Of a DNA stretch of 64,000 bases, positions 10,456 to 24,644 are shown piece by piece. Numbering within the stretch: the stretch's first letter is position 1; each line of letters starts with the position of its first letter. A model generated the notes under the pieces. The model saw only the letters and a list, made by a program, of their open reading frames with translations, ran no database searches and was not told the origin of the DNA. Origin of the DNA: Certhia americana (lineage: Eukaryota; Chordata; Aves; Passeriformes; Certhiidae). A program made the translations under genes and the position numbers. The DNA lies in the NCBI GenBank assembly GCA_018697195.1, contig CM031879.1, positions 47,160,134 through 47,224,133 of the forward strand. The letters are read 5' to 3'.

Positions 10456-13400
10456 CTAGGAAAACAAACCAAAAACATAACCTGAACATGAAAATAGACT
10501 CCTGACCCATCCTCCTGCGTACTGTAATCCTCATTCTTGACTGTGCTTGTACAGGAGGGGATGAGGTAAGGTTCTTCCTCCCAAAAGCCTTTCCAAATCC
10601 TTCCTGAACAACACTCCATACAGGATATGTTGTTCAGACTCATGAAAAACTGACTAAGGATTTTAGGCAGAGAAAACTCCAAGGAATCTTGAGCACACAT
10701 CAGGCTCTGTGAGTACTTTCTTTCTTTGTACATCAGACCTAGGAGAGCTGAAATGTGTGTAAAAGATCGCTAGGATAATCACCCTTGTGTTCTGCATTGG
10801 GTAGCATCCTCCATCCATGGAACAGAAGCTCTCCAGGCAAATATTTGCAGAGCAGCTTCACAAAATATCAGTTCTGACATTCTGGGTCTACCTAAATTTG
10901 ATTTCAATTGTATTTCTTTGTCCACTTCAATCTGATTTCAGTGGTACAGGTGTCATAGAATATATTATCATACTCTCTTTTCACTGACTTTTAACCGACC
11001 TTCGGTGGCTCACTGTGTCCAGCCTTGGAGAGTTTCTTATTTCAAAATCTTTGGAGTTTCATTAGCTGCAACTGATAGTTAATTTCAAAAAAAGGTACTG
11101 TTGCTAGAAAATTCTGGGTTTCACCATCACTGTCAGGGGCGAAAATTTTCCTTGTCTTGACCTCAGGCCCAAGGCAGACATCGGACAGCCTGCTCTGACA
11201 ACACTCCAGTTAACCCTTCCATAGTGTACAAGCTAGGACAAGTCAACAATCTGACAGGCTACATCCAGGAAGCCTCTCCACACTGAAGAAGATTTAAGTA
11301 GAGATTTATGAGGGGAGTATGAGGTGTTATCCAACACTTCAATGTGAGGTTGTGGGAGCCCTTGTTGCCAGCTCTTTCATATTTTTAGCAGCATGTACAG
11401 AAGACCCTGAATTTGCAAAACTACGTTCAGCAGTGGTAATACTGATATCCTGCTACGTTATAAGATTGGATGATTATAGCTGGCTACCTAAGGCTCCCCT
11501 TTACTCTTGTGAGAGACACTCTGGAGTGCTTTTTCCAATTCTCTTCTAAACTGTTTCAAAATTTAAGTTCTCTTTGTAACCATGTTTAAAGGAGTGGAGT
11601 GTGGGGGGGGCGAAGTAGCATGATTACCGTGTCAAATAGCTGTGTTTTCACATAGTTGACTTTTGGGCCTGTTGCCTTCACCTAGCATCCATATTGCTGC
11701 CCTACTACTTAGGCAAAATAATGTATTCCTCCTCAAGCTTCAACTGTCATGAGCTCTTGATGGCCTGTAAGGTCAGTGCTCAGTCCTCAGCCTTTCTTTC
11801 TCTTTTGATATAGGATTCTTAGAATTATGTTTTTCAGTCCTGCAGTGGGAAGAACCACTCTCTGCTAACATTTATTTTTAACAGAAGATTGCTCTGCAGT
11901 GGCAGAGGACATCCAAAATCCCATTAGTACTGGTAGGAACTCATGGGGTCTCATTAGTGACAAGATGATTTGACATTGGTGTTTAGAAAATGTACCTGGC
12001 ATACCAAATGTAAGCAGCTGTGTTGTCCCTGAGAAAATGAAACCACAGCTTGACAGTTTTACAAGGAAATTTGACATCGGAAAGCTCCCAAAATAAAAAC
12101 TCTGCTCAAGCCATTAGGCTGATTTGTTGGACTTGTTTATGCCTATCCATCTTGAGCCAATTTTCAGCATAAGATTTAAAACATATCTCTCTGCTGTATT
12201 CCTAACGCTCCTGCTAGGGAACCTTGCTGTTTTGAAACTGAAGAGTTTTATTTAAAGCACACTGGAACAGACACCAAACCCTACACCACAGCCTCTGTCA
12301 AGATCACCCCCTTCCAAGCATGTCTGAGCAGTTCAGGTGTCAACTGTGTTCCCAAACTTACAATCACAGAATCACAGCATGTTTTCAGTTGGAAGGGACT
12401 CAAAAGGATCATTGAGCCCAGCTTCTGGCCCTGCACAGCACCACCCCAAAGAGTCACACCATGTGCCTGAGAGCATTGTCCAAATGCTTTTTGAACTTTG
12501 TCAGGCTCAGTGCTGTGATCACTTCCCTGGGGAGCCTGTTTCAGTGTCCAACCACCCCATGGTGAAAAACCTTTTCCTGATATCCAACCCAAACCTTCCC
12601 TGACACAACTTTAGACCATTCCCTTGGGTCTTGTCCCTGGTTACCAGAGAGAAGAGATCAGAGTCTTCCCCTCTTCTTCCCCCTGTGGGGAAGTTGTAGA
12701 CTGTGATGAGGTCTCCTCTCAGTCTCCTGTTTCCAATCTAAATTGATCAAGTGACCCCAACTGCTCCTCATACAGCTTCAATTTTCTTTTTTGAAAAGAA
12801 AGTATGAAAAGTATTGTATGAAGTAAAAAAGGAGACTGAAGACAAAATAATTTTCCTAAGAGTGCCTCAAACCCCATTTCTCTTAAGGCCTGAAAGCTGA
12901 AGTGCTTCCAACCATCCTAAACATCAGGGAGCCACACAGTGTACAGTCAGTATCTTAAAGAGAAGTACCCCAGACTTTTAGAGATCAGTTGCTCAAACAG
13001 ATTTGTGACCACAACACCTTCAGCATTGTTTAGGAGAAGTGGACAAATGAGCAGATCAAGAGCTATTGGCGTCCTATCTCAGTCTATAAGTAGCTCTAGT
13101 TTAGACACAGTTGATATGGTATCCCTGACAGAGCACATTGAACTGCATTGGAAGTGACAAGGTCAGAAATCCCAGTCATGAAACTACAAAGGAAGGGTAT
13201 TAGCTCTTACTAAGAGCTGGTGGCAAAAATATTCCATGCCTGGAAGTCAGTAGCTGCTGGCATAATTCAAAGTGAACAGCATTTCATGAGTCTTAACTAG
13301 AAATGATCCCCCCTGTTTACTTCCAGTTGGGGTGAGTGTAGAAGCATAATTTCTGCCCCAATTTCCCCTGTAGCAGGAGATGTTTTCATATTTTCTCTTC

Positions 13401-15682
13401 ACCAGTATTACAATAGCAGTCAAATACACTTGGTGGAATTTTAGGCATGTATCATATGCTGCTTATCTGCTGTTTTCAGCCTGGCTCAAGGCATGGGCTA
13501 AGTAGGAGTTTGTTAGCAGTGTAAATCTGAAGTCTCTGTACTGAAGCCAATGGGAAACTGAACTGAAGCCTGGGTCATGGGCTGGAAGGAAGTGCATTGA
13601 ACATCTGGGGCAGGGAGGAATGCATGACTCACCCTGCAGCATCCTCCCTCTGGCAGATGCTTGGTGCAAAGTAAACATATTCTGGAGAATTTCAGTGCAG
13701 TCTTTTCTCAAAAGAAAAGGGGCTTTTAAAGTCTGTATGTGTGGGTGAAGGTATAAAATTACTGGATATATTCCATGGCTTACAGATCAAAGCAAGTCAC
13801 TTAGTATGACGCTACTGCAGATGCTGGAACTGCCTTTAAGGCTGAGATTTGCTAGCATGACTAATGGTTTTGAGTCTCCTATTTGGGACACCAATGAGAG
13901 CTCTGATATTTTGGGTGCTTTTACCTCTGTCCTTGGACATAGTGGGGACTTATACCATAGAAATAACCTATTCTGTCTAGTGCTGGGGTGGAAGAAAGAG
14001 TCCCTGGTGGGACTGACTATACCACTCTCCCAAGCTCACATCCATAAATGGCTCTCTCAATCTAAGTCAACCTCCTGGGTTAGCAAGTCACCGGGTGAAT
14101 TTTGCTGGTTTTTTCTTTGCTAATGAGCTTCATTTCATATTAAGGTGTTCTCTGTTTATGATTTTTTTTATATGAAAACGTTTTTTCTTTAGCAAACAAT
14201 TATTTGTGAAGCTCTACTCCCAAGTGGGATTAGGTCTTAGTGTGACTGCTTTCTTTCCTCAATCATCTGGTATTATTTCTGATCCCTGTTCTGGATGAGT
14301 GCATGGTGAGTGCGAATAATAAGAGAGGAGAGAGTATGGTCAGGCTAACTTGGCCTTTGTTTCAGTTAGAGGCAGTTGGGGAGCAGGCTCTGGAGCCAAG
14401 GCTGGGTGTGTTGGCAAGAATAGGGAATTTTAATTGACATTTTAAACCTTCTTTCCTTTGCACAATTTGAGTCAGACTCTCTGAGATGTTAATGTAGTAT
14501 TAGGCAACTGTGCTATTGTTTACCTGATTCAATTAAAAATAAATTTTCTTTCATTGAGATCACATGAAGTAGGCAAGTGTCCCCCATGTCCTTCCTTCCC
14601 ATGAAGAATGTGACTCAGTCATTATCTAGTTTTTTTAAACATCTCTGTGGTAGGAATCCATCTGGGAATTTTAGGCAGTCGTGGCTGAAAAAGATGCGAT
14701 TGTGTACATGTGATTATCTTGTTTAACTGTATTTCAGCAGAACTATGGCCTAGAGGTTTGTAGACATGGACCCAAAATTCACAATGTTGTGGGTGTTAGG
14801 TAACATATGCAATTTATCTGGCAACCTGAAGAATGTACTGCTGAAGCTGACTACTTGTCCAGAATTCTGTTGTTGGATAAGTTGCTGGTGTGGCTTTTTT
14901 CATTTACTGGTTTGTAGTAAGAAGAAACAGGTGTCTTACTGACTCATGTGGTTATATCTCTAATTGAGCATGGTGAATACTGAAGTTTGGCTGAATGCTT
15001 TTTAATAATTTTAAACATACCAGTGTTGAAGATTGCTGTCATGCCACCTCTCTCACTACTCCACAGGGCAGGGAGGAGCTTTGGGGCACCCACAGGAATG
15101 TCTCACCTCCTCTCCCTCCTTTGTATGCCTCAAGGAGCACACATGCAAAATGCCCACAGAAACTCTGTGTACTGCCCTGTCTGAGGCCATTTGTACCCAG
15201 TGCTCTGTGCCCCTCGTGTGAGGTGGTGCTGTCATCTGCAGCTGGGGAGAGGATAGGGTGCTGCTGTGGGCTGAAGGATGGGGTGCTTCCTGGACACTGT
15301 AGGACTCCAGGAGCTGCAGCTAGTTCAATATTTTTTTCTCTAGGTGAAAAGTGGGCGGGTTCAGTTCCCACTAGAGGGTACTTGGAGCTGGAGGATTTTG
15401 CTGGGAAAGATGAGCCCTTCAACAACAGGATGGAGAGGTGATGGCTAAGCACAGTCATTATAGTGGGAACTAACTCAGAACAGAGATTTACATTCCAGAA
15501 ACAATGACCTGACAGTGACTAATGGATGGTGGATCTGGGTTCAGAGGTGGGAGGAGAACAGCAGGGTTGTTCTTCAAGAAAATTAAGTCAGCTACCTACT
15601 CCTGCCCAGAGCAGACACCAACTCAATCCCATCCATAGCACTGTCTCCTCCCCATCTCCTTCTGGCACAGCCATGCACTCAC
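10456..15682 (-). other. SYN3: SYN3 intron of about 5.23 kb
   Basis: The intron lies between the KVENQHDF and TSISGNWK exons. It contains a well-preserved CR1 3' fragment (12362-12783). The longest open frames, near 14995-15458 on both strands, overlap each other and have no recognisable domain, so they are treated as chance. Confidence 0.85.
12362..12783 (-). mobile_element. CR1 LINE, 3' fragment
   Basis: It opens with aatcacagaatcacagcatg then ttttcagttggaagggac, the reverse of the CR1 3' end. It continues through typical CR1 phrases such as cttccctggggagcctgtt, caaccaccccatggtgaaaa and ctcagtctcctgtttcca, ending at catacagcttcaattttc. It is 5'-truncated and non-coding, and sits inside a SYN3 intron. 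Confidence 0.9.
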
Positions 15683-15825
15683 ATGTAAGCCTTGTAGTTG
15701 TTGCCAATTTTCTGGATCCGGATGTCGTATTTGGAGTCAATGAATGGCTCAGTGGTGGCATAGGTTTTTGCCATGGCTACTATGCTGGCCATATCCCGGA
15801 AGTCGTGCTGGTTCTCAACTTTGAC
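15683..15825 (-). CDS. SYN3: SYN3 coding exon, C domain: VKVENQHDF to NNYKAY(M)
   Basis: This 143-nt exon encodes 47 complete residues plus the first two bases of a methionine codon. Hallmarks are KVENQHDF near the start, then [20 protein letters not shown] and KIGNNYKAY. It follows GMGK of the upstream exon directly, as in known synapsins. The segment belongs to the ATP-grasp core, and its lysines and acidic residues lie near the nucleotide site in synapsin structures (family knowledge). The acceptor is a good pyrimidine tract ending gataattaag|GTC. The donor is CTTACAT|gtgagt, leaving AT, which is completed to ATG by the first G of the next exon. The reading frame stays open upstream into the intron, so an ORF here appears longer than the true exon. 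Confidence 0.96.
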
Positions 15826-16573
15826 CTTAATTATCAAAACCCAGTGAAAAAGAGACAAGAGCAAAAATAACATGAATACTTTGTGAGCAGAAGTCATCTC
15901 TTCACCTGAATAGCACCATGTCAGTTAAACCCCACACAGACACAGCGGAGGACAGAGCAGGGCTTCTGTGAGTCAAAGAGAGAAGTTTCCCAGAGCAAAA
16001 CAACCCAGAGCAATTCCATCGCATTCATTCTCCTTCCTCATGCGCCAGCCCTCTCTGGCACCAGAGAGGCAGCTAGACCTTTGCCCAAATGTCTCTTGCT
16101 AATGCTCCTTGCTTTTAGGATGCTTCAGAAAAATATTCAGTCTCTTAAGTACTACTTCATTCAAACTTTGCAACTGCTATTTCCCATGTTGGGATGGATG
16201 AAAAGAGAGTATTTTGGGTGGGTGGCCAGGAAATACAAACCAATTCCAGGAAATCAACATGAGAGCTGGTTTTCTGCCACCTCTAGGGTTCAGTTCCCTG
16301 GCATTTCACATTAACCCCCTCCAGACTTTCTTTGAGGTGTTGTGCAGGTGTCTTGACTGGACACAAACTCTGAAGGAAAAGGATGTGTCTGGGGAAGTTT
16401 GAGGCCACTTGTGTGAGTGTGAGGCAATGGGCATGTGGGTGGGACAGCTGGTTGGGTGTTAGACTTGAGTTGCACTTGGAAATGAAAGTGCACTTGAGAC
16501 CTATGAGCTACATTTTTTCTGAGAAGATGGCTTTTCACAGATCTGTATTCAGTTATGGGAAATGCTCTGTATC

Positions 16574-16577
<4 letters not shown>

Positions 16578-16605
<28 letters not shown>
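16578..16605. repeat. Poly-A tract (28 A)
   Basis: This is an uninterrupted run of 28 A after tatcaatt. It has no recognisable retrocopied body upstream and lies in a SYN3 intron. Confidence 0.95.
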
Positions 16606-16606
<1 letters not shown>

Positions 16607-17548
16607 TGAATGAGGAATGACCAAAACAGAAATTCTAATGATATAATCCGACCTCTACAAAAGCTCATTGATTTGGGAAAGCAAAACTCAACAAGAAGAT
16701 AACAAAAACATAGTGGACAACTTCACCTCACTCATACCTTTACTCATGGCCTTTAGTGTATTGCCAAACACTTGTTTGGTGCACCAGAGAAACCTGTACA
16801 AGTCTTGTTCCTTAGGCTTGGACATAAGTAGGAAAGGTGAATTAATTTGTGGAAAAAACACCACGACTGTATGAAAGGGATGAGCAAGTGAGTGATCTTC
16901 TTTACATTGTTGCCCTCACTTTGTATCTTGGTAATGCTTTGAGACCACAGTTGGGGATTGCAACCCTGCTTTGCTAAGTGTGCACTGACAATGTTGGGTG
17001 ACAATCCAATGGTCTCTTCTCCAGAAGAGTTTCCCAGCTGCATCACTGTGTGTTAAAAGAGGGTGCTGCCAGACTCTGTGGAGCCAGCTGAAAGAAGCAC
17101 ATGCAATGGTATTTGGTGTTTCTTCGCAAAGAACAAACAAGTGGTTTTATGTATCTGCTTTCAACCATGAGAGAGTGGGAGCCATCTTCACTGGGGAACA
17201 GATGACAAGCTTGTTGTTGACCTGTTCTACGCTGTTTAGATTGTTTTGTGTAAGTGCCAGCTTACACATAGGCAAAAGATTTGGCCACATCCTGTTGCAG
17301 AAAAGCTCTCAAATAGTGAACCGTTGTGGGGAAGGTGAAAAGTGCAACCAGTTTGACCCGTGACCATTTCTAGATGCCTGAACAGGAAAAAGAACTTGTC
17401 TTTTCTTCTCCTGTTACTGACCACCAAATACCCCTAGTCCCTCTCCCTTTTCCTTTTGTTGTGGTGAGGGCTGTGCTCTCACCATCCAGGAACTGCTGAG
17501 GAAAGGAGCAGAGGGCAATGACAGTCATCTGTGGGAAGGGAAGGTACC

Positions 17549-17564
17549 AAAAAAAAAAAAAAAA
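17549..17564. repeat. Poly-A tract (16 A)
   Basis: This is a run of 16 A followed by an impure A-rich tail (gaaaagaaataac). Simple repeat. Confidence 0.9.
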
Positions 17565-19900
17565 GAAAAGAAATAACAAATACAAAGGGGATATGTGAAG
17601 GCAACCACTACATGGCATCCAGGAGGAGCAGCCTTGCTCTAGGCTGTGTTGTTTCCCTCTCTCTGAGTGGGGATTCGAAGGGCAGGGTGAGGTGGTAGGA
17701 ATGCCCTGGAGGCAGTAGGGAGAATGAGAGAGGGAACCCAGAGCCTGGACTTGCAAAATACCAGAGGGAACAATGCAGGCAGTGTTGGAGCTGGGTATTT
17801 TTGTAGCACTGATAAGAGCTGCCCTGGGCTGAATGACATCAAGCAAGAGAGTCCCACCCAGATGAGATGATCACAGGAGTGACTGCAAGGGCAGGCGACA
17901 CTGACACCGTGTTACAACATATTCTCCTGGACCCTTTTGGGAGTGAGAAAATACAAAAGCCATTATATAATGACCTACTTGGAACAAGAATGTTTGTGGG
18001 ATTTGAAACCAAGTGCTGTGCTTGTGCAACAGATGTCTTTGGGCCCCTACTGAAATGTTTGCATCCTCAGCCCAGGAACATTTGACCCAAAGCAGAGGAA
18101 AGGATGAAGCTTCCCCCTCTGGATTGGAATTAGACCATATTGATATTGCTTGAAAGGAGCTCATCTTATTAAATGAGATGTTCCCTCAAAAATACAGCCT
18201 GCTATGGAAAGGAAGGGTTCATTTCTTCCTCCTCTCCACCACCCCTTCCCTATGGGGAGAGAAGTAAAGCAATTGAAAGTGTTCTCTCTAAGTCTCAGGT
18301 CCTGAGGACTTTTGGCTGGGTTAATAAAGAGGGAGAACTCACCAAGGACACAAAGTAAGAAGTGAAAAATAAAGATGACTCCCACAGTGCTGCACCACTG
18401 CACAGTTCTCAGGAAACAGATCTGGCATCTTCCCTGGTCTGTGCCAGAGTACTTCCTATGGACTTTTCAGAGAAAGCAACTCACAGAAGTCCCCTTGTAG
18501 GAGATCACAGCCTTATTTCCCACCAGGCATCAAAATAATCACCACACCAAAGCTGAAATCTGAGCCACCATTTGTTAATTGTTAGAGCCAGCCAAATTTG
18601 ACAAAATAACAGCCGTGTTCTGGGTTAATGCTGGCTTATCCCAGGGTACGGTTATTACCTCATAAACAGGAAGCACTCAAGTTACAGTCAAATTAGATTT
18701 ATTTTCTTGCCTTATCTATTGAGTCCCCCATTTTATTAGCTTTCTACTTTTAAATTTTATATAATTCATTTCCTTCTGCCTTGTAACCATTTTAGATGTC
18801 AATAAGATATCCATTTTCCTAACAGAAGAAAAAACATCCCAGACATAACCAAAGCCAGGGTGGATGTAGTGTGACACCAGAGGGCATTATTTAAGAAGGT
18901 ACTATTAAAAATCACTCCAGAGAAAAGTTACCAATTTACCTAACAAGAGACAAATCTGTCTTCTAAAATGGCAGGTTGGCCAATACATGAAACTGATAAA
19001 AGAAGCTGAAAAGAAACCAACAGGAAGCCATTTTCCCCCTCTCTCTCTTTTATTTTGCAACCTTCTTAGGATAAATGCTATAACCCATTAACTGCATAGA
19101 GCAGTGCAAACATTGAGTCCAAACACAGCCCCTGCCCTGGAAGCCTGTTTGCTTAGCTGTGCTGGCTGTTTGATCAGCAATAGACTCATTCTGAAGCTGT
19201 AAGTTGTTGTTTGCTGTAGCATTTTAGTGACCTGTTAAGAAGGGTTTGGGCCAGTGGGTTGACAAATGCCTTTTCTGAGTAAGAAAGCTCCTCCTTCCCT
19301 TCTGGCTCTCTTCTCTTACCCAGTCACCAGTGATGCCCTAGCATGCTCCCTGTTGGAAACGGGAGTCTGGCTGGATCGCTGGGAACATGCTCACACAGAT
19401 GTGACCATCCCTTTGCCCTATGGTGGCATCTCAGAGCCTGAAACTACATGACCTGCATCTGGTACCTGTTGCCATCCTCAGCATACCCAAGAAGCACTGA
19501 TCTTTCTGCCTTTGGCTGGAGAGCAGTCCAAGGGGCAGGTCATGAAGAAGCAGTCTGCTCCGTCTCTGTTGTAGACCTTGTTTTGAGGCCTTTTTAGCAA
19601 GGCAGGAATTTGGATTGGTTCTGTCAGAGTTAAAACCCCACTGTGTCAATTCTCTGGGCAGTCTGAGCCACACCTGAGATCTGTGTGAGCACAGGTTCCT
19701 TCAGTGAGGGATCTATCTGGGTAGAAACTTCTGCTTCCTCTGTCTCACAGTTCCCTAATCTGCTGCCTCTTGTACATCCCAGATGTTCCTGGACACCGGA
19801 GTCCCAGGGCTATGTCTCTCCTCCCTCATCTTTAGCCTAAGTGCTGCAAGGGATTGCTTTGCAGTCCCCTTTTGCTTTCATTATGTGACTACATGAAAAA

Positions 19901-19928
19901 ATAATTATGGCCAAAGTGCCATAATTAT
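19901..19928. repeat. Perfect inverted repeat, 11-bp arms
   Basis: The arm ataattatggc (19901-19911) and its exact reverse complement (19918-19928) flank a 6-base loop. Outside a small internal loop, gacta (19888-19892 area) can pair again with tagtc (19931-19935). It could form a hairpin or cruciform. No function is assigned. Confidence 0.8.
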
Positions 19929-21166
19929 CTTAGTCTGCTAGGACTGCCCTTGCCTTTCCTTGCTTGCTTGTCATCCCCATGTGAACTCTGCCTTTCAGGT
20001 TAACTCTGCCCTACATGCTAAACACACATCACTTTGGAGATAACTTGCAGAAGCACTTTCTGTGTCCAAAATGAGTTTAGAGCCAGGTTCAGCTGGAAGG
20101 TCCAAGGCTGAGCCAGGGCTGGACATGGCAATGTGGTGCTTAACTGAGCCTTGGCAGGCTTGTGAAACTGCACAGTCTGAGTGTTTTCCTCCAGAGGAAC
20201 TGGTGCAGCCACACAAAGCATGTGATTTTTAGTCCATCTCGACCTGCTCTCAACCTTTCTGTAGGGACCCTACCATTTTGGGATAGTTGGTCTTCAGGAA
20301 TAGTTTTGTGCAGATGGTTTCCTGAACCCCTCCTTTCCTCTACCCCAAATTATGCTCTCCTTCTCAGAAAATACCCAATCCAACTGGCACACAGTCAGTT
20401 TAGTCCTAACTTTGACCCACCCCAAAATAGTGAAGTCACAATGGCATCTACATTTCCTTATTATCCTTATACTTAAGTTCCCCATCTGCTGCCTTTTATG
20501 CATTGAACCTTCCTAATACAGAGCCCAGGTCTTGGCTGCTGTGGTCCTTGATGCCTTGGGTCAGTCACTGTTTCCTGTATCCAGCAAAAGCTTTCAGACT
20601 GATGTGCAAGAAATGGGGATGTTTTTGCTATTTTCAAGACACTTGGAACATCCTCACTCATGAGTCAGTGGGAATGCAATGATTGGGCTGCTCTGTTGTG
20701 AATGAATGTTACATGTCAAGTCATTATTTGTCTTCTCTAAAAGAAAATATTTGTTCCTTGACAAACTGAGGCAGCCCTTTCCCTTCCTTTCCTCTTTAGC
20801 ACACTGGATTTTCAAAGCTCTCACTTTTGGAACATTCTATTTCCAATCCCGAGAGAGACAAGGTGACGAGCTGTCCTTCCTGATAAAAACCTTGCAGTAT
20901 TTTTACATTACAGAGTGGCTCTGTTTAGTTTGTGCTATATTTATACCGGGAAAAAAAGAAGCAGAGAAGTCTTTCCCATCCAGTAGGAGAGAAAATAACT
21001 CAGACCATATTATTATGAACAACAAGTTTTTCTTCTACAATGTAATAAATTCATCTGAGCCAGGATTTGTACTGGGGAAGGTATTTTCATAATTATGGGG
21101 CAGGAGGGGACAGGAGGTGACTCTTAAACTGACCTAATTAGAGAGGACTAAAAATAAAGTAGGAAT

Positions 21167-21208
21167 AGCAAAATATACATATATATAAAATTGATATAAA
21201 TATATGTA
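21167..21208. repeat. AT-rich simple sequence
   Basis: This is an irregular run of TA-rich units (atacatatatata, ataaatatatg). Low complexity. Confidence 0.7.
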
Positions 21209-24200
21209 AAGTCATATGAACAGATGCTGGTTTTCCTCTCTTTGTAGATCAGGCAGTTGTTCCCTTCTCGTGATCTGATCAGGAAGAGATGAAGAGGCTC
21301 TTTGAGTGAACTTGCAGTACTGGGCTCTGTTCCTAGGGCACTTTAGGGTCATGTTAACACACAAATGGCAAATACTAACACACTCAGAGCTTTATTCTTT
21401 TCCATGGACTCTGGCATTATGAGATCCGGAGTCAGGAAGAGGTGTTATTCCTTTCTCACTGCGGTACTCTCCCTGTTCAATAGAGACCCCCAATCACTTC
21501 TGGGGTAGGTAGGCTCAAACTGCTCAGTGCTTCAAAATGCCTTGACCTCTAAGGAGCTGCTGGGTAAACAACAGTTCTGTTCTGCACATGGAAAGACATC
21601 TCCTCTCAGTGCCCATCCATGGTTTCTCTGAAGATTCCTTGAGTACTATTGATCCTGTGAGTCTGGACAACTTAAGTACAACGTGAGAAAGGTCCTTCTC
21701 TGTTGACTCCATTGTAAACAGTTGTCCAAGCAGTATTTCTACAAATATTTTATTTGTATTGATACTGCACAGGGCCAGCAGCACAGAGAGTACTTGTTAT
21801 GATTTTCCAGTGCCACTGAAATATGAAGTGATTCCAAATTTTGGAAGGAGGATAACGATGGTCATGGGAGGGGCTGAGGGGCATGTGTTCTGTTTTTAGA
21901 TTAGAAGATTGTCTGTTCCTGGGTGAAGGCTATTACTGGTGTCTCTGTTCAAGTCAATAGAGAGGCTGTTGTTTCTACATTTCTCAATGGAAATTTCAAA
22001 AGATGCCTTTTATTGTAAATTTGTTTTCTCCATCTCTACGTGCACCTCACACACACACTTCAGTTGGCAAGAGCATGTCTTTCATGAATGGTATACTGCC
22101 ACCCTTTTTGGTTCTGATCCTGAATAATAGCTACTCCTCTCCCAAGCTAAGGACAGTTGTGGTGACCCACCCTTAAGGGGAAGGCCATCAATAGAGCCTA
22201 TTTTGTACAAGTCCCAATGTGGTTATTTTTCATTTTAGCTTTGAGGACTCTTTATTCAGCCCTCTGATTAAAAGACGTGGTGAGTGAATTTTGTGAAAAT
22301 TTTGTCAAAACAAACAATATGTGAAAATGAAAGTCTATTATAATTATGCTCCTTCTAGCAATTATTTTCCAATAATAAACACTCTGCACTTACACTGCCA
22401 AGAACGTTATGAACATGAATTAGCAATAAGTATCAGGTAATTGTTATAATTCCTCTGGTCTGTAACACAGAGAAACTGAAGAAAGCTGTAAAATGACACA
22501 AACCTCCCTGAAAGCAGATGGTGGAGCTCTTTGGGAAAGAGGCATTTTCTGCATCCAGAATTCTTCTGACTCTTGGCCACTACCTCAGAAAAATAAAGAA
22601 TAACAGTGCCTGGTCTTCCCATCTTTGCTCATTCTTCTATGTGTTGGTGCCTCCCATTACATGTGATTTTATCATTAATAACAAAAAAACATGCAAGCAC
22701 TTCCTTGACAATTTCTGTTGGTAATAACATTGTAACCTGAATGCTCATGTCCTTTGAAGCACAATTGCAGGCACAAATACATGGCTCACTATCTTGGCAT
22801 CATTTGTTGCAGTAAGTACTATTTTAATACTCACATGTGTACTTTGGCTAATACATTGGGTATTCTATCCTTTGTTTCTCCAGTCACTGGTTTAATACAA
22901 AACATGACCTGATGCAGGTGCTTTATTAACATTTACTTTGTTGCACACATCAAACCAAAAGCAAACCTATCTCTTTTCATATTATGTATATGTTATAGCT
23001 AAAGATCTGCTATTTCTTGCTATCATCTCTACTTCTGAATACCAGCACAAGGAAATCATTTAGCTCTCTCTAATCTCACTAGTTATTGCTTTTGCATTAT
23101 GATGGTTAAAAACACCACAATGACTCCTGGGAACTTCCCTCTTTTGCATTACTTTACTGTAGGTTTGGGTTTTTTTAATCTTTAGGTGTTACTTTCTAGT
23201 ATACCCATAATTCTGGTTCTCTGTATTTCTCCTGATATTTTCTGTGGGTTTTTTTTTTTGGTCAGTCCTGCTTTGGCTTGAATCCTACTGTTTCAAAAAA
23301 AACATGAAACAAATTCTTGTTACTTGTGTTTTAAACTAACTGATTTTTTTCTTTATTTTATCTTTCTCTATTCTCTTTTTTGCTCTGTGCAATGAAATGC
23401 TGTGAGACTGAAGAGAGAAAATTTTATCAGTCTCAACTGTCCTTTGGGCTCTGTGTGGCTGGAGAAGGGCCTAAACTAAAACCATAAGGTCAACAACTCT
23501 TGCTTCCTGTACCTTCCCCATCTACTGAACAGAGCACTGTTGAACCTCTGTCCCCAAATGCACATCCAGACTCTGCTAGTAGTCACTAATGCCATAATGG
23601 ACTAAAGTAAACTTGGCCTCAGACCAAATCTTTCTTCTAAGATGCTGGCTGTTAGCCTATCTTTATCTGGAATGACTTCCTACATACCCTCCTTGTACCT
23701 CTGAGTACAATTGTGCCAGGAGTCTGAATTGAAACTCTCTTCCTCCATAACTTGTGACAGCAAAAATCAACATAATTAAAGAATAAAATAGGAGGGAAAG
23801 TATGAGGCATAAGAAGATCTGGTGTGGGGTGTAGAAGACAATAGCTAAATGTTCTGCTGAGAATTTTGTCTGGAAATGCTGTTAAGATTGGAGTACCTTT
23901 CTCTGATTCTGCCTTCATTTCTGTAGCCGTTAAGGATCCTTGGTGCGTGAGACACGAAGCCCTCCCAGCATTACAGGTGAAATGGCAAAGAAGTCAGAGA
24001 TGTGTAGGCTTTCAGGGTCTCAAGGGAGGGGTTTTCCTCCTGGTTTGTCCTGGTTGGTTTTTGCTAATGAAATCCTTCCTAGGAACAAGTTAGTTGCTCC
24101 CTACAAACACCTCTTGGCTGTCTGCACACACTCTAATTCAATGACACCTCTGCCTGCTTAACATAAGCAGCACCAATATATTAACCAACATTTCCTGCTT

Positions 24201-24644
24201 ATTTACATGTTTGTTCCTTGATGCTGAAAGCCAACTCCCCCCCTGGCACAGGGATCTATGCCCACTTCCTCCCCAGCAGCTACCATCCAGACAGGGGAAC
24301 ATTGCAACCAAAGCGAGCAAGATTATTAGATCTTCCATGTGCAATCCAGCAAGATAGAAAGGGCTTCTGTTTCCAGAGCACAAGCAAACAAACTGTACCA
24401 AGTTTAAATTTGGTGTAACTATATATATTTTTCAGGCAAAGCGTGAGGCCAGGAGAAGGTCTGACTGCTCTAGGGAGGCCCTGCAACAGGCGTATCAGTT
24501 ACAAAGTTCATGTACCACTCATTTGGATTCAGAGATGATGCCTCAATTTTGTACTTCTGAACAAATCAAGTTTTAGACAGATAGGGGATACTTTTTGAAA
24601 AGATATGCAAGAAAGAGGAGACTCAAGTACAGCAGGAATGTGCT

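Noticed and set aside
14995..15458. Overlapping open frames of 148 (plus) and 139 (minus) codons, the longest in the window
   Set aside because: Both strands are open over the same bases, no domain or splice context is seen, and the region lies inside a SYN3 intron. GC-richer composition explains the lack of stops.
16578..16605. Poly-A tail of a processed pseudogene
   Set aside because: No gene-like body precedes the tract and no target-site duplication could be seen. Treated as a simple repeat.
17370..17846. Minus-strand frame of 158 codons
   Set aside because: It includes a translated homopolymer (poly-Phe from the poly-A tract at 17549) and lies in a SYN3 intron. No protein features.
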